DNA of 64,000 nucleotides from an uncultured Alphaproteobacteria bacterium (GTDB lineage Bacteria; Pseudomonadota; Alphaproteobacteria; HIMB59; GCA-002718135), in the NCBI GenBank assembly GCA_902620425.1, contig CACNHX010000006.1:1-64000 (forward strand). The letters run 5' to 3'. This document shows, piece by piece, positions 53,752-62,897 of this stretch (the stretch's first letter is position 1; every line of letters begins with the position of its first letter). Made by a program: the position numbers and the translations under genes. A model generated the notes under the pieces. That model was not told the origin of the DNA and ran no database searches. It saw only the letters and a program-made list of their open reading frames with translations.

Positions 53752-55637
53752 TGTGTGGAATTAATGGAATAGTATTTAAAACATCTAAGACTGATGTTTC
53801 AAAAATCCTAAAAATGAATGCACTTTTAAATCATAGAGGGCCAGATGATAGTGGATTTATTAATCATAAAAATCTTTTACTTGGTCATACTAGGTTATCT
53901 ATTATCGATATATCAAATCTTGGCTCTCAACCAATGTCTGTAGATGGAAGATATTGGATTATTTATAATGGAGAGATCTATAATTATAAAACTTTAAGAG
54001 AAGAACTAATACAAAAGAAATATAAATTTTATTCAAACTCGGACACTGAGGTTATTCTTAATGCTTATAAAGAGTGGGGTGTACACTCATTTCAAAGGTT
54101 TAATGGAGAATGGTCTTTTGCAATACTAGACAAAAAAAATAATGAAATAATAATTTGTAGAGATGGTATTGGCTATAAACCTTGTTATATATTTGATAAT
54201 AATAATTTTTTTGCATTCAGCTCTGAAATAAAGGCATTTTATGCATTAGAAAATAAAATTGAATTTGATAAAAATAATTTAGGTATAAATTCTACTACTC
54301 TAAATAATTGCTCTAAAACAATATTTGAAAATGTTAATCAACTTACTCAAGGAAGATATTTGAAAATAAATTTAAATAATTTAGAAAAAAAAATATTTAG
54401 ATGGGACTATCCACTTAAAAATTTGCCAAAAATCAATTCAGGTTTTCGAGAAAATGTTAATGATTATTTTGATCTTCTATATGAATCTACAAAATTAAGA
54501 TTGAACAGCGATGTTAAAACTGGAACTTCACTTAGTGGCGGTTTAGATTCCTCCTCTATTTTCACATTGATGAATTTGATCCAAAAAAAAGATAACTTAG
54601 CTGAAGATGATTTAGATTTGAACCCAATTATAATGGATTATGAGGAAATGAAGACTAAAGAGGAAGCAGTTAAATTATCCCAAAAATTTAAAAGAAATTA
54701 CCAAATAGTTGATTTTAAAACGATGACTGCTGATAAAACAATGGATCTTGTTTCATCCCTTGAAGTAGTAGAAGAATATTTTATGCAGTTTGAACTATAT
54801 AAAAAACAAAAAGAAAAAGGAATTAAAGTTAGTCTTGATGGCCATGGGGCTGATGAGTTTTTAGGGTATCCAAATTGGATACCAGAATTATCTGTAGATA
54901 TTTATAATACCATTGCGAATAATTTTAAAACAATAAATAAATTTGGGAAAACTCAAAATATAAATAAATTTAAAAGATTATTTGGTTTAGGTGAACAAGA
55001 GATTACACCCATATCTTTCAGATCAGTACCAGACTTAAATTATGGTTTTGAAAACTATCTTTATACAGGTAATTTTGATGGAGGTTATCAGATTATTAAT
55101 GATGATTTAGAATATTTAGAAAATTTTCCTTATGAAATATGTTTTACTTATTTGATGTCTTATTGTGGTTGGTTTCAATTTTTTTTAAATAAATGGGACA
55201 GGGCGTCAATGTCAAATTCAGTTGAGGTTAGAATGCCTTTTTTAGATAATAATGTAAGATTATTTGGATTGGCATTAAGTGGTTCTAATAAGTTGAAAAA
55301 TGGTTTTACAAAATCAGTATTAAGAGAAGCTTTTAAAAATTATTTTCCTAAAACTATGTATACTCAACAATTTAAACAAGGCCTAACTATACAAAATGTT
55401 GATTATGATGAAAATACTATAAATTTGATTTCTGAAATAATTAATGAAAGTGAATTTAAAGAAAGTAATGTTTATAATTTTAAGAACATTAATGATGATT
55501 TTATTAATAATAAAAATTTAGATAAAATATGGTTGCTTTGTAAATATTTCTTAATGATAAGAGGTTTCAAAAATAGGTATGATTCTATTAATATCGATTT
55601 GAAAGCTACAGAGAAAAGTAATTTATTAAACTCTTAA
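53751..55637 (+). CDS. asnB: Glutamine-dependent asparagine synthetase
   Basis: A 628-aa class-B enzyme. Catalytic C2 follows Met1 (MCGINGI), NHRGPDDSG and NGEIYNYKTLREEL mark the glutaminase domain, and TSLSGGLDSSSIF is the synthetase PP-loop (about 260). SLDGHGADEFLGY and NSVEVRMPFLDNNVR follow. It could make free asparagine or amidate another carboxylate. The C-terminus overlaps the convergent reductase by 4 nt. Confidence 0.9.
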   Translation: MCGINGIVFKTSKTDVSKILKMNALLNHRGPDDSGFINHKNLLLGHTRLSIIDISNLGSQPMSVDGRYWIIYNGEIYNYKTLREELIQKKYKFYSNSDTEVILNAYKEWGVHSFQRFNGEWSFAILDKKNNEIIICRDGIGYKPCYIFDNNNFFAFSSEIKAFYALENKIEFDKNNLGINSTTLNNCSKTIFENVNQLTQGRYLKINLNNLEKKIFRWDYPLKNLPKINSGFRENVNDYFDLLYESTKLRLNSDVKTGTSLSGGLDSSSIFTLMNLIQKKDNLAEDDLDLNPIIMDYEEMKTKEEAVKLSQKFKRNYQIVDFKTMTADKTMDLVSSLEVVEEYFMQFELYKKQKEKGIKVSLDGHGADEFLGYPNWIPELSVDIYNTIANNFKTINKFGKTQNINKFKRLFGLGEQEITPISFRSVPDLNYGFENYLYTGNFDGGYQIINDDLEYLENFPYEICFTYLMSYCGWFQFFLNKWDRASMSNSVEVRMPFLDNNVRLFGLALSGSNKLKNGFTKSVLREAFKNYFPKTMYTQQFKQGLTIQNVDYDENTINLISEIINESEFKESNVYNFKNINDDFINNKNLDKIWLLCKYFLMIRGFKNRYDSINIDLKATEKSNLLNS

Positions 55638-56686
55638 ACACACGGGTTCGGATCTGACAAATGAATATCTTCGATCTCTTTTAAAACTTCTTTTGATAAA
55701 GTAATATCAATACTATCTATATTTTCTTTGAGCTGCTCCATTGTAGTTGCTCCTATTATATTACTAGTTACAAATGGACGATCATTCACAAATGCATTGG
55801 CAAAAGTAGATGGGGCTATAGAATGTTTGTGAGCAAGATTAACATATTTTTCAATAGCGTTTTCACCTCTTTCAGTATGGTGTCTTGAAAATCTTCTTGG
55901 CCAAAGAGTATACCTTGCTTTTTTTGGATTTTTACCTCCTAGATATTTACCACTCAATCTACCTCCGGCTAAAGGTGAATATGCAAGTAAACCACAATTT
56001 TCTCTAATTGATACTTCCGAGTTATGAATATCAAACACGCGGTTTACCAAACTATAAACATTCTGAATAGACATCATGCGTGGTAGATTTTTTTCCTTGG
56101 ATAATTGAAGATATTTCATAACACCCCAAGGTGTCTCATTAGATAAACCTGCATATCTAATCTTTCCTGCCTTAACTAGCTGATCTAAATTATATAAAAC
56201 TTCTTCAACAGTGGTCCAATTATTATCACTAGCATCGTACTCAAAATCTAAAATTCCAAATTTTGGTACATTTCTCTCAGGCCAATGTAATTGGTATAAA
56301 TCAATATAATCAGTCTTTAATCTTTTAAGACTTTCGTCTATTGCAGCATTCATATTTTTTTTATCAAAACCAAGAGTTTTTGATCCTTCTCTAATCCATT
56401 CAAGACCATCTGATTTTGAAGCTATTTTTGAAGCTAGAATTATTTTATCTCTATTTTTCCTTTCTTGAAACCAATTACCAACTATTTCTTCGGTTTTACC
56501 ATAAGTTTCTTTTCGAGGCATAACGGCATATAGCTCTGCAGTGTCAAAAAAATTAACTCCTCTTTCAACAGCATAATCCATTTGGTCAAAACCTTCTTGT
56601 TGACTGTTTTGTTCACCAAAGGTCATTGTGCCTAAACAAATGACACTTACATCAATATCTGTATTACCTAGTTTTCTGTATTTCAT
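55634..56686 (-). CDS. Aldo/keto reductase, Tas-like (copy 2)
   Basis: A 350-aa NADPH-dependent reductase of the YajO/Tas group. The catalytic tetrad is D49 and Y54 (FFDTAELYA), a lysine in ILASKIAS and a histidine in LYQLHWPER. The cofactor end is TSNIIGATTMEQLKENIDSIDITL. It is a close paralogue of the upstream gene, with long identical stretches including the last 40 residues, and lies 18 nt after it. Confidence 0.93.
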   Translation of the reverse strand: MKYRKLGNTDIDVSVICLGTMTFGEQNSQQEGFDQMDYAVERGVNFFDTAELYAVMPRKETYGKTEEIVGNWFQERKNRDKIILASKIASKSDGLEWIREGSKTLGFDKKNMNAAIDESLKRLKTDYIDLYQLHWPERNVPKFGILDFEYDASDNNWTTVEEVLYNLDQLVKAGKIRYAGLSNETPWGVMKYLQLSKEKNLPRMMSIQNVYSLVNRVFDIHNSEVSIRENCGLLAYSPLAGGRLSGKYLGGKNPKKARYTLWPRRFSRHHTERGENAIEKYVNLAHKHSIAPSTFANAFVNDRPFVTSNIIGATTMEQLKENIDSIDITLSKEVLKEIEDIHLSDPNPCV

Positions 56687-56704
56687 TTTTTATATTCACT
56701 ATTA

Positions 56705-57754
56705 TTACACGCAAGGGTTGGGATCATAAAGATGAATATCTTCAATCTCCTGTAAAATATCATTAGTTAAAGTAATATCAATACTATCTATATTTTCTTT
56801 AAGTTGTTCCATTGTTGTAGCCCCAATAATATTGCTTGTTACAAAGGGACGATCATTAACAAATGAATTAGCAAATGTTGATGGAGCTATGCCATACTTG
56901 TTGGCAAGGTTAACATATTTTTCTATAGCATTTTCTCCTCTCATCGTGTTGTGTCTATGAAAGCGACTAGCCCATAATGTAAATCTTGTATTAGGTGGGT
57001 TTTTACCACCAATATATTTTCCACTTAATCTTCCTCCAGCTAAAGGTGAATACGCAAGTAAACCACAATTTTCTCTAATTGAAACTTCAGAGTTATGAAT
57101 ATCAAAAATTCTATTTACTAAACTGTAAACGTTTTGAATAGACATCATGCGTGGTAGATTTTTTTCTTCTGATAATTTCATATATTTCATTACACCCCAA
57201 GGCGTCTCATTAGATACTCCTATGTGCCTTACTTTTCCCTGCTTAACTAAATCTTGAAGACAAGATAAGACTTCTTCTAACTCAACCCATGAGTCTTTAG
57301 GGTCATATTCAAAATCTAATTTTCCGAACTTTGGCACTTTTCTTTCTGGTGCGTGGAGTTGGTATAAATCAATATAATCAGTTTTTAATCTTTTAAGACT
57401 ACCATCAATTGCTGCATTAATATTTTTTTTATCAAAGATAAGATTTGGGCCTCCATCTCTTATCCAACTGTTGCCTTCACTTTTAGCACAAATTTTAGTT
57501 GCTAAAATTACGTCTTTTCTTTTATTATTTTGACCAAACCAATTACCAATAATTTCTTCTGTTTTGCCATATGTTTCAGCTCTAGTTGGTATAGAATAAA
57601 CCTCGGCTGTATCAAAAAAATTTACACCTCTTTCAAATGCATAATCCATCTGCTGAAAGCCATCATCTTGATTATTTTGTTCTCCCCAAGTCATAGTACC
57701 AAGACAAATAACGCTTACATCTAAATCTGTAGTTCCTAGTTTTCTATACTTCAT
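56705..57754 (-). CDS. Aldo/keto reductase, Tas-like (copy 1)
   Basis: A 349-aa reductase with the same tetrad (FFDTAEVYS, ILATKICA, LYQLHAPER) and the same C-terminal cofactor block as its neighbour. The two differ most at residues 130-175, next to the substrate pocket, which suggests divergent substrates after tandem duplication. Substrate unknown. Confidence 0.93.
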   Translation of the reverse strand: MKYRKLGTTDLDVSVICLGTMTWGEQNNQDDGFQQMDYAFERGVNFFDTAEVYSIPTRAETYGKTEEIIGNWFGQNNKRKDVILATKICAKSEGNSWIRDGGPNLIFDKKNINAAIDGSLKRLKTDYIDLYQLHAPERKVPKFGKLDFEYDPKDSWVELEEVLSCLQDLVKQGKVRHIGVSNETPWGVMKYMKLSEEKNLPRMMSIQNVYSLVNRIFDIHNSEVSIRENCGLLAYSPLAGGRLSGKYIGGKNPPNTRFTLWASRFHRHNTMRGENAIEKYVNLANKYGIAPSTFANSFVNDRPFVTSNIIGATTMEQLKENIDSIDITLTNDILQEIEDIHLYDPNPCV

Positions 57755-57773
57755 ACTATTTTTACAAAATACC

Positions 57774-57803
57774 TTGAAATTGTCGGATTTATAGCGATAT
57801 TAG
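57774..57803 (+). promoter_or_regulatory. Possible promoter of the Bax-inhibitor gene
   Basis: TTGAAA (57774-57779), an 18-nt spacer and TATTAG (57798-57803), with an AAGGAG ribosome-binding site 6 nt before the ATG at 57825. Located in the 70-nt divergent gap. Confidence 0.4.
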
Positions 57804-57824
57804 TAATAATTAAAAGGAGAAATT

Positions 57825-58577
57825 ATGGCTTTAGACTTTAATCAACGATCTTATACTAAATCAGTAGATCAGACAGCAATTGATGAAGGCTTGAGGGCGT
57901 ATATGCTTAAAGTCTACAATTACATGACAATTGGCTTGTTACTTACTGGATTTATTGCTTACTTCTTTGGAAAAGCATCAATAGTTACTAACGACATGGG
58001 TCAAATTGTAGGTGTAACGCAAGTGGGCGCATTACTTTTTGGATCTCCACTAAAATGGGTTGTTATGCTAGCTCCTCTAGGGTTTGTATTTTATTTAAGT
58101 GCTAGAATTAATAGGATGTCAGTTTCTGCAGCTCAGATAACCTTCTGGTTATTTGCAAGTATAATGGGCCTATCTCTTGCTTCTGTATTTATTGAGTTTA
58201 CTCAAACCTCTGTTGCAAGAGTATTTTTTATTACAGCAAGTACATTCGGAGCAATGAGTTTATATGGTTACACAACAAAAAGGGACTTAACAAAACTTGG
58301 TGGTTTCTTATTTATGGGATTAATTGGTATTATTATTGCAAGCGTTGTTAATATCTTTGTTGGCTCAACAGCATTGCAGTTTGCAATCTCGGTTATTGGT
58401 GTTCTAGTTTTTGTTGGACTAACAGCATACGATACACAAAACATAAAAAATATGTATTATGGTGGTGATAGTGAAGAAATAGGATCAAAAAAAGCATTGA
58501 TGGGTGCATTAAAATTGTATTTGGACTTCATAAACTTATTCATTTTATTGCTACAATTATTTGGTCAAAGAAGATAA
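57825..58577 (+). CDS. Bax inhibitor-1/YccA-family membrane protein
   Basis: A 250-aa integral membrane protein with seven helices. The N-terminus QTAIDEGLRAYMLKVYNYMTIGLLLTG, the middle YGYTTKRDLTKLGGFLFMGLIGIIIAS and the end LYLDFINLFILLLQLFGQRR are strong BI-1 family motifs, including the late Asp pair region. In bacteria the family is linked to calcium leak and protein quality control. Clear ribosome-binding site and terminator. Confidence 0.95.
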   Translation: MALDFNQRSYTKSVDQTAIDEGLRAYMLKVYNYMTIGLLLTGFIAYFFGKASIVTNDMGQIVGVTQVGALLFGSPLKWVVMLAPLGFVFYLSARINRMSVSAAQITFWLFASIMGLSLASVFIEFTQTSVARVFFITASTFGAMSLYGYTTKRDLTKLGGFLFMGLIGIIIASVVNIFVGSTALQFAISVIGVLVFVGLTAYDTQNIKNMYYGGDSEEIGSKKALMGALKLYLDFINLFILLLQLFGQRR

Positions 58578-58608
58578 TTCTTTTAAAACCCAAATATCTT
58601 TTTATTAT

Positions 58609-58637
58609 ACCCAGTCTTTTAAAGACTGGGTTTTTTT
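58609..58637 (+). terminator. Strong rho-independent terminator touching the next ATG
   Basis: ACCCAGTCTTT-T-AAAGACTGGGT is an 11-bp inverted repeat (the innermost pairs must open to form the loop), followed by a T run that ends immediately before the ATG at 58638. It closes the Bax-inhibitor gene and leaves the following gene no Shine-Dalgarno sequence. Confidence 0.92.
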
Positions 58638-60443
58638 ATGTCTAACTTAGAAAATAAACTTAAAAAAATTATTGATACATTCAACAATGTAAATAAAGAA
58701 ATTGCTTTCAAGGATATTAAAAAATTATCTGAAAAATATAATAAAAATATAAACATTCAAAATATTTTGTATCAAATATCTATGAAAGTTGGTGACATAG
58801 ATACATCTATTGATGCTTTAAAAAAAATTTTGTTCATCGATAAAAATAACATTTGGTACCTTTCTCAATTATATAAATTACTTCTAGGAAAAGGTTTGCT
58901 TGATCAGGCGTTAGAAAAAATTAATTCTATACTTGAAAAAGATAATAAAAATTATGATGCTTTACGTGACAAATCCTATATTTATTTTTTAAAGAAAGAT
59001 TATATTGAAGCAAAGAAATACATTGAGAATATTTCAAACTTAAAAGATGACGATTACTTTGGTTACAATATTAAAGGCTTAATATATCTTAAAAATAATT
59101 TTTTTGAGGAAGCTAAAAATTTCTTTAATACAGCTTTAAAAATAAATGATCAATATATAGATAGCTACAATAATTTAGGCGCCTGTTTACTTGAGTTAGA
59201 AAAACTTGATGAAGCAAAAAAAATCTTCGATAGTGCCTATGACCTTGATAAAAAAAATGTATCAACCCTAATAAATTTAGCTAATGTTCTAAGCCTTCAA
59301 GATAATATTGTTGGAGCAGTGAATCATTATAATGAAGCTTTAAGTTTAGAACCAAATAATCAAGAAATAATTTCAAATTTAGCTATATGCTACTGCAGAG
59401 ATAGTAAAGAAAAAGAAGCAAAAATATTCTACGAAAGAGCAATAAAAATTAATCCGTATGATTACAAATTAATGTATGCGTATTGTACATTTCAATTAAA
59501 AATAAATAATTTTGATGATTCTTGGGAATTATTTGATTCACGATTATTAATAGAAAAAAATAAAGACAAGTTGAGCAATTTTGATTTGATTAAAAATAAT
59601 TTATTTAAAAGTTTAACTATTAATCAAAATGACAAATTACTTGTTTTAAGAGAACAAGGAATAGGTGAGGAAGTTTTATTTAGTTCAATATATCCTGATA
59701 TTATAAATGAATTTAAAAATCTTAAAATAGAAGCCGATAAAAGATTAGTGCCTATTTTTAATCGATCATTTGGAAAAGAAATATTTGTAGAAGATGGGTA
59801 TTACTCAAAAAATTCTAGTGTATATGATTTTGATAAAATTATATATGCAGGAAGTTTAATCAAATTTTTCAGAAAAAATAAAAGTGATTTTGATTATATT
59901 CATTATTTAACTGCAAGAGAAGATATTGTTCATAACTACAAAGAAAAACTAAACAATCATAAAGATAAGTTAAAAATAGGTATATCTTGGAAAAGTGTTG
60001 TAAATATTTACGGTAGTTTGAAATCATTATCAATTAAAGATTTTGAGCCATTGTTTATGGACAACAGATTAATTATTAATTTACAATATGGAAATATTGA
60101 TTCAGATAAAAAATATATATTTGAGCAAAATAAATACTTGGAAGTTTTTAGCGATTTAGATTTATTTAATGATATTGAGTCATGTATGGGATTACTGAAA
60201 AATTTAGATTTATTTATTACTGTAAGTAATTCAACAGCACATTTTGCTGGAGCCTTAGGTATACCAACAATATTAATTTGCCCAAGAAAATCATCTACTT
60301 ATTACTATTGGAATACACAAACTGGTTCTTCAATTTGGTATAAAAATATAAAAGTTTTAGGAATCAAAAAATCAATTAATGAAACGGTTAAAGTAATTAA
60401 TAATATTTTAGAAAAAGAAAATGAATTTAAATTTTCAAATTAA
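58638..60443 (+). CDS. TPR protein with C-terminal glycosyltransferase-like domain (copy 1)
   Basis: A 601-aa protein. Residues about 30-290 are tandem TPR helices (for example NLGACLLELEKLDEAKKIF, HYNEALSLEPNNQEII). The C-terminal half has LLVLREQGIGEEVLFSSIYPD, IGISWKSVVNIYGSLKSL and FITVSNSTAHFAGALGIPTILI, a GT-B donor-site pattern like GT9/GT41. Proteins of this architecture often glycosylate flagellin or surface proteins. Its ATG follows a terminator T run directly. Confidence 0.85.
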   Translation: MSNLENKLKKIIDTFNNVNKEIAFKDIKKLSEKYNKNINIQNILYQISMKVGDIDTSIDALKKILFIDKNNIWYLSQLYKLLLGKGLLDQALEKINSILEKDNKNYDALRDKSYIYFLKKDYIEAKKYIENISNLKDDDYFGYNIKGLIYLKNNFFEEAKNFFNTALKINDQYIDSYNNLGACLLELEKLDEAKKIFDSAYDLDKKNVSTLINLANVLSLQDNIVGAVNHYNEALSLEPNNQEIISNLAICYCRDSKEKEAKIFYERAIKINPYDYKLMYAYCTFQLKINNFDDSWELFDSRLLIEKNKDKLSNFDLIKNNLFKSLTINQNDKLLVLREQGIGEEVLFSSIYPDIINEFKNLKIEADKRLVPIFNRSFGKEIFVEDGYYSKNSSVYDFDKIIYAGSLIKFFRKNKSDFDYIHYLTAREDIVHNYKEKLNNHKDKLKIGISWKSVVNIYGSLKSLSIKDFEPLFMDNRLIINLQYGNIDSDKKYIFEQNKYLEVFSDLDLFNDIESCMGLLKNLDLFITVSNSTAHFAGALGIPTILICPRKSSTYYYWNTQTGSSIWYKNIKVLGIKKSINETVKVINNILEKENEFKFSN

Positions 60444-62211
60444 TAATCTTCTTAGAAAGTTTGAATCTGGGAACAAACAGGATAGTTACAGAGAATTATT
60501 AAAAATTTTTAAAAAAAATAAAGATGATAATTTATTACGCTACAATTTGGCAGTAATTCAGCAAAAACTTTATTTAAATGAAGAGGCAAAGATTAACTAC
60601 AATTATTTAATTAAGTTTGAAAAAAATATAAAGGCTATGATTAATCTTTATAATATTTTTTTCTCAGAAGAAAAATACTACGAAGCATTAAATATAATAG
60701 ATAAAATATTAAAAATTCAACAAATTGAAAACGTTCACAAGGATAAAGCTTTTGCATGTTTAAAATTGAACAATATTAAAATTTCTCGAGAAATATGTAG
60801 ATATTATCTTAGTAAAAATAGTAAAGATTTAATTGCTCTTAATATTTTAGGTCAGTGCTCCTTTGCTGAAGGGGATAATAAAATGGCTATAAAAATCTTT
60901 AATGATATCTTAGAATTTGATCCTAATAATTTATCTGCACTAAATACATTAGGTAGAATTTATCATGAGAAACGTGACACCAAAAATGCAGAAAAGTTTT
61001 TTTTATTAGCATTAGAAAGAGACAAATATTCTTACCATATTGTAAATAATATTGCTGGTTTTTATAGAGAAGAAGGAAAAAATGATAAAGCTGTATACTA
61101 TTATAAAAAAGCCATTAATCTAAATCCAAACAATCCATATGTTTATAATAATTTATCAAAAACTTTTTTTGATTTAGGCATTAATGAAGATGCAAAATAT
61201 AATAGTTTCAAAGCATTAAAGATAAAACCAGATGACGGTGATATACAAAAAACATTGTCATTTATTTATTTAAAAGATCATGATTTTGAAAAAGGTTGGG
61301 ATTATTTTGAAGGAAGACTAGGCTTGAATGAATTTATTAAAAAGAATGAAAATATTGAAAGATTAAATAAAAAACTATTTAGAAAAAAAATATTAAATAA
61401 TTCTAAGAATAAATTTTTAATTGTAAGAGAACAGGGTGTTGGAGATGAAATTCTTTATGGTTCTATGTATGGTGATCTTTTGAAAAAAGTAGATAATGTT
61501 ACTATAGAATGTGATCCAAGATTATTAAATTTATTTAAAAGATCTTTTTCAAAATATAGTAATAGCTTTGTTGAGCTTGGAAGTATTTCAAATGATGATT
61601 ATGAATTAGAAAAAATTGATTATGTTTTGTATGCTGGAAGCTTGGGTAGGTATTATCGTAAAAGATTAGAAAATTTTATTAATCAACCATTCCTAAAAAT
61701 AGATCATAAAAAATATACAGAGATACAAAATAAGTTATCTAAATATGATAATAAATATAATATTGGGATTTCATGGAAAAGTTTTAATAATAGATACGCA
61801 TCTGACAAATCATTAGATTTAGATGACTTTAAGGATGTGTTTAAGATACCAAATTGTAATGTTTTTAATTTACAATACGGTGATGTTTTAGATGAGATTA
61901 ATAACTTTAATAACAAGAAAAATAAACTTATGAAGATTGAAGATCTAGATCTTTATAATGATTTCGAAGGTGTAGCTGCATTTTTAAAATCACTAGACAT
62001 GTTTGTAACTATAAGTAACAGTACTGCGCATCTAGCAGGATCACTGGGCGTCAAAACATTATTAATAAAACCAGATAACTATGCTCTTTTTCATTATTGG
62101 AACCAAAAAAACAACAAAACACCCTGGTATAATTGTGTTAAATTAATTGATAGAGAGAGTTTTTTAAAAGGATCTATAAATTTAGAAAATTATCTAAAAT
62201 CTATGATTTAA
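60421..62211 (+). CDS. TPR protein with C-terminal glycosyltransferase-like domain (copy 2)
   Basis: A 596-aa paralogue of the previous gene, overlapping it by 23 nt. TPR units fill residues about 35-280 (NTLGRIYHEKRDTKNAEKFF, YYKKAINLNPNNPYVYNNL). The C-terminal domain repeats FLIVREQGVGDEILYGSMYGD, IGISWKSFNNRYASDKSLD and FVTISNSTAHLAGSLGVKTLLI. Tandem duplication followed by divergence; acceptor unknown. Confidence 0.85.
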   Translation: MNLNFQINNLLRKFESGNKQDSYRELLKIFKKNKDDNLLRYNLAVIQQKLYLNEEAKINYNYLIKFEKNIKAMINLYNIFFSEEKYYEALNIIDKILKIQQIENVHKDKAFACLKLNNIKISREICRYYLSKNSKDLIALNILGQCSFAEGDNKMAIKIFNDILEFDPNNLSALNTLGRIYHEKRDTKNAEKFFLLALERDKYSYHIVNNIAGFYREEGKNDKAVYYYKKAINLNPNNPYVYNNLSKTFFDLGINEDAKYNSFKALKIKPDDGDIQKTLSFIYLKDHDFEKGWDYFEGRLGLNEFIKKNENIERLNKKLFRKKILNNSKNKFLIVREQGVGDEILYGSMYGDLLKKVDNVTIECDPRLLNLFKRSFSKYSNSFVELGSISNDDYELEKIDYVLYAGSLGRYYRKRLENFINQPFLKIDHKKYTEIQNKLSKYDNKYNIGISWKSFNNRYASDKSLDLDDFKDVFKIPNCNVFNLQYGDVLDEINNFNNKKNKLMKIEDLDLYNDFEGVAAFLKSLDMFVTISNSTAHLAGSLGVKTLLIKPDNYALFHYWNQKNNKTPWYNCVKLIDRESFLKGSINLENYLKSMI

Positions 62212-62896
62212 ATTTATTGGAGAGATATTCATCTCTTTCTGCAAGCCATTCATTTGCAAATTCAACGTCCTGCCATTCAGAAAACCATGGTCCTCCTCTA
62301 GTATAATGAACTGCGTAAGGTTTATCGTTATTGTGGCCTGACGTCCACCCTTCTAACCAATTCCATCTTTCGTCTAAAGATCCAATTTCATCATCTTGAC
62401 ACCATTTAAATTGATGAAGGTATGCACCTGTCTCGTTATTAACTTTTTCAACAGTTAATTGTTTGGTGCTAGGATGAGAGCAGTTATATAAAATAAAACT
62501 AGACCAATTTTTTCTTGGATAAATTGTTTGTTTCTGTCCATCCATTTTGTGTTTCTCTTTGGGTGTATAGTCATGCTTAACACAATAAACGGCTTTATTT
62601 TCATCAAGATTTTTAAATAAATTGGAGACATCGCCTAAAAAAATAAAATCACAGTCACAGAAAACTGCCCAACCTTCATAATTTGTGAGTTTTGGAACTA
62701 AAAACCTAGAATAAGTAAATTGTGTAGATGCTAAAGGATCAATGCTTCTGGTGTATAAGTTTTTAGCAATAAGCTCATCGAGTTTTAAAGACATAACTTT
62801 TACATCAGCATTGGTACGTTTTAGTAGTGAATACTTACAAACTCTGTAAGCAATATCCTCTTTAGAATCATATCCTATAAAAAAATTTAATTTCAT
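62201..62896 (-). CDS. GT8-like glycosyltransferase
   Basis: A 231-aa GT-A protein. NFFIGYDSKEDIAYRVCKYSLLKR at the start, TQFTYSRFLVPKLTNYEGWAVFCDCDFIFLGDVSNLF with the metal-binding DxD-like CDCD, and NWSSFILYNCSHPS later resemble glycogenin/LPS galactosyltransferase-like enzymes. It is 1 nt from the HemY-like gene and overlaps the convergent TPR-glycosyltransferase by 11 nt. Donor and acceptor are unknown. Confidence 0.8.
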   Translation of the reverse strand: MKLNFFIGYDSKEDIAYRVCKYSLLKRTNADVKVMSLKLDELIAKNLYTRSIDPLASTQFTYSRFLVPKLTNYEGWAVFCDCDFIFLGDVSNLFKNLDENKAVYCVKHDYTPKEKHKMDGQKQTIYPRKNWSSFILYNCSHPSTKQLTVEKVNNETGAYLHQFKWCQDDEIGSLDERWNWLEGWTSGHNNDKPYAVHYTRGGPWFSEWQDVEFANEWLAERDEYLSNKFKS

Positions 62897-62897
62897 A

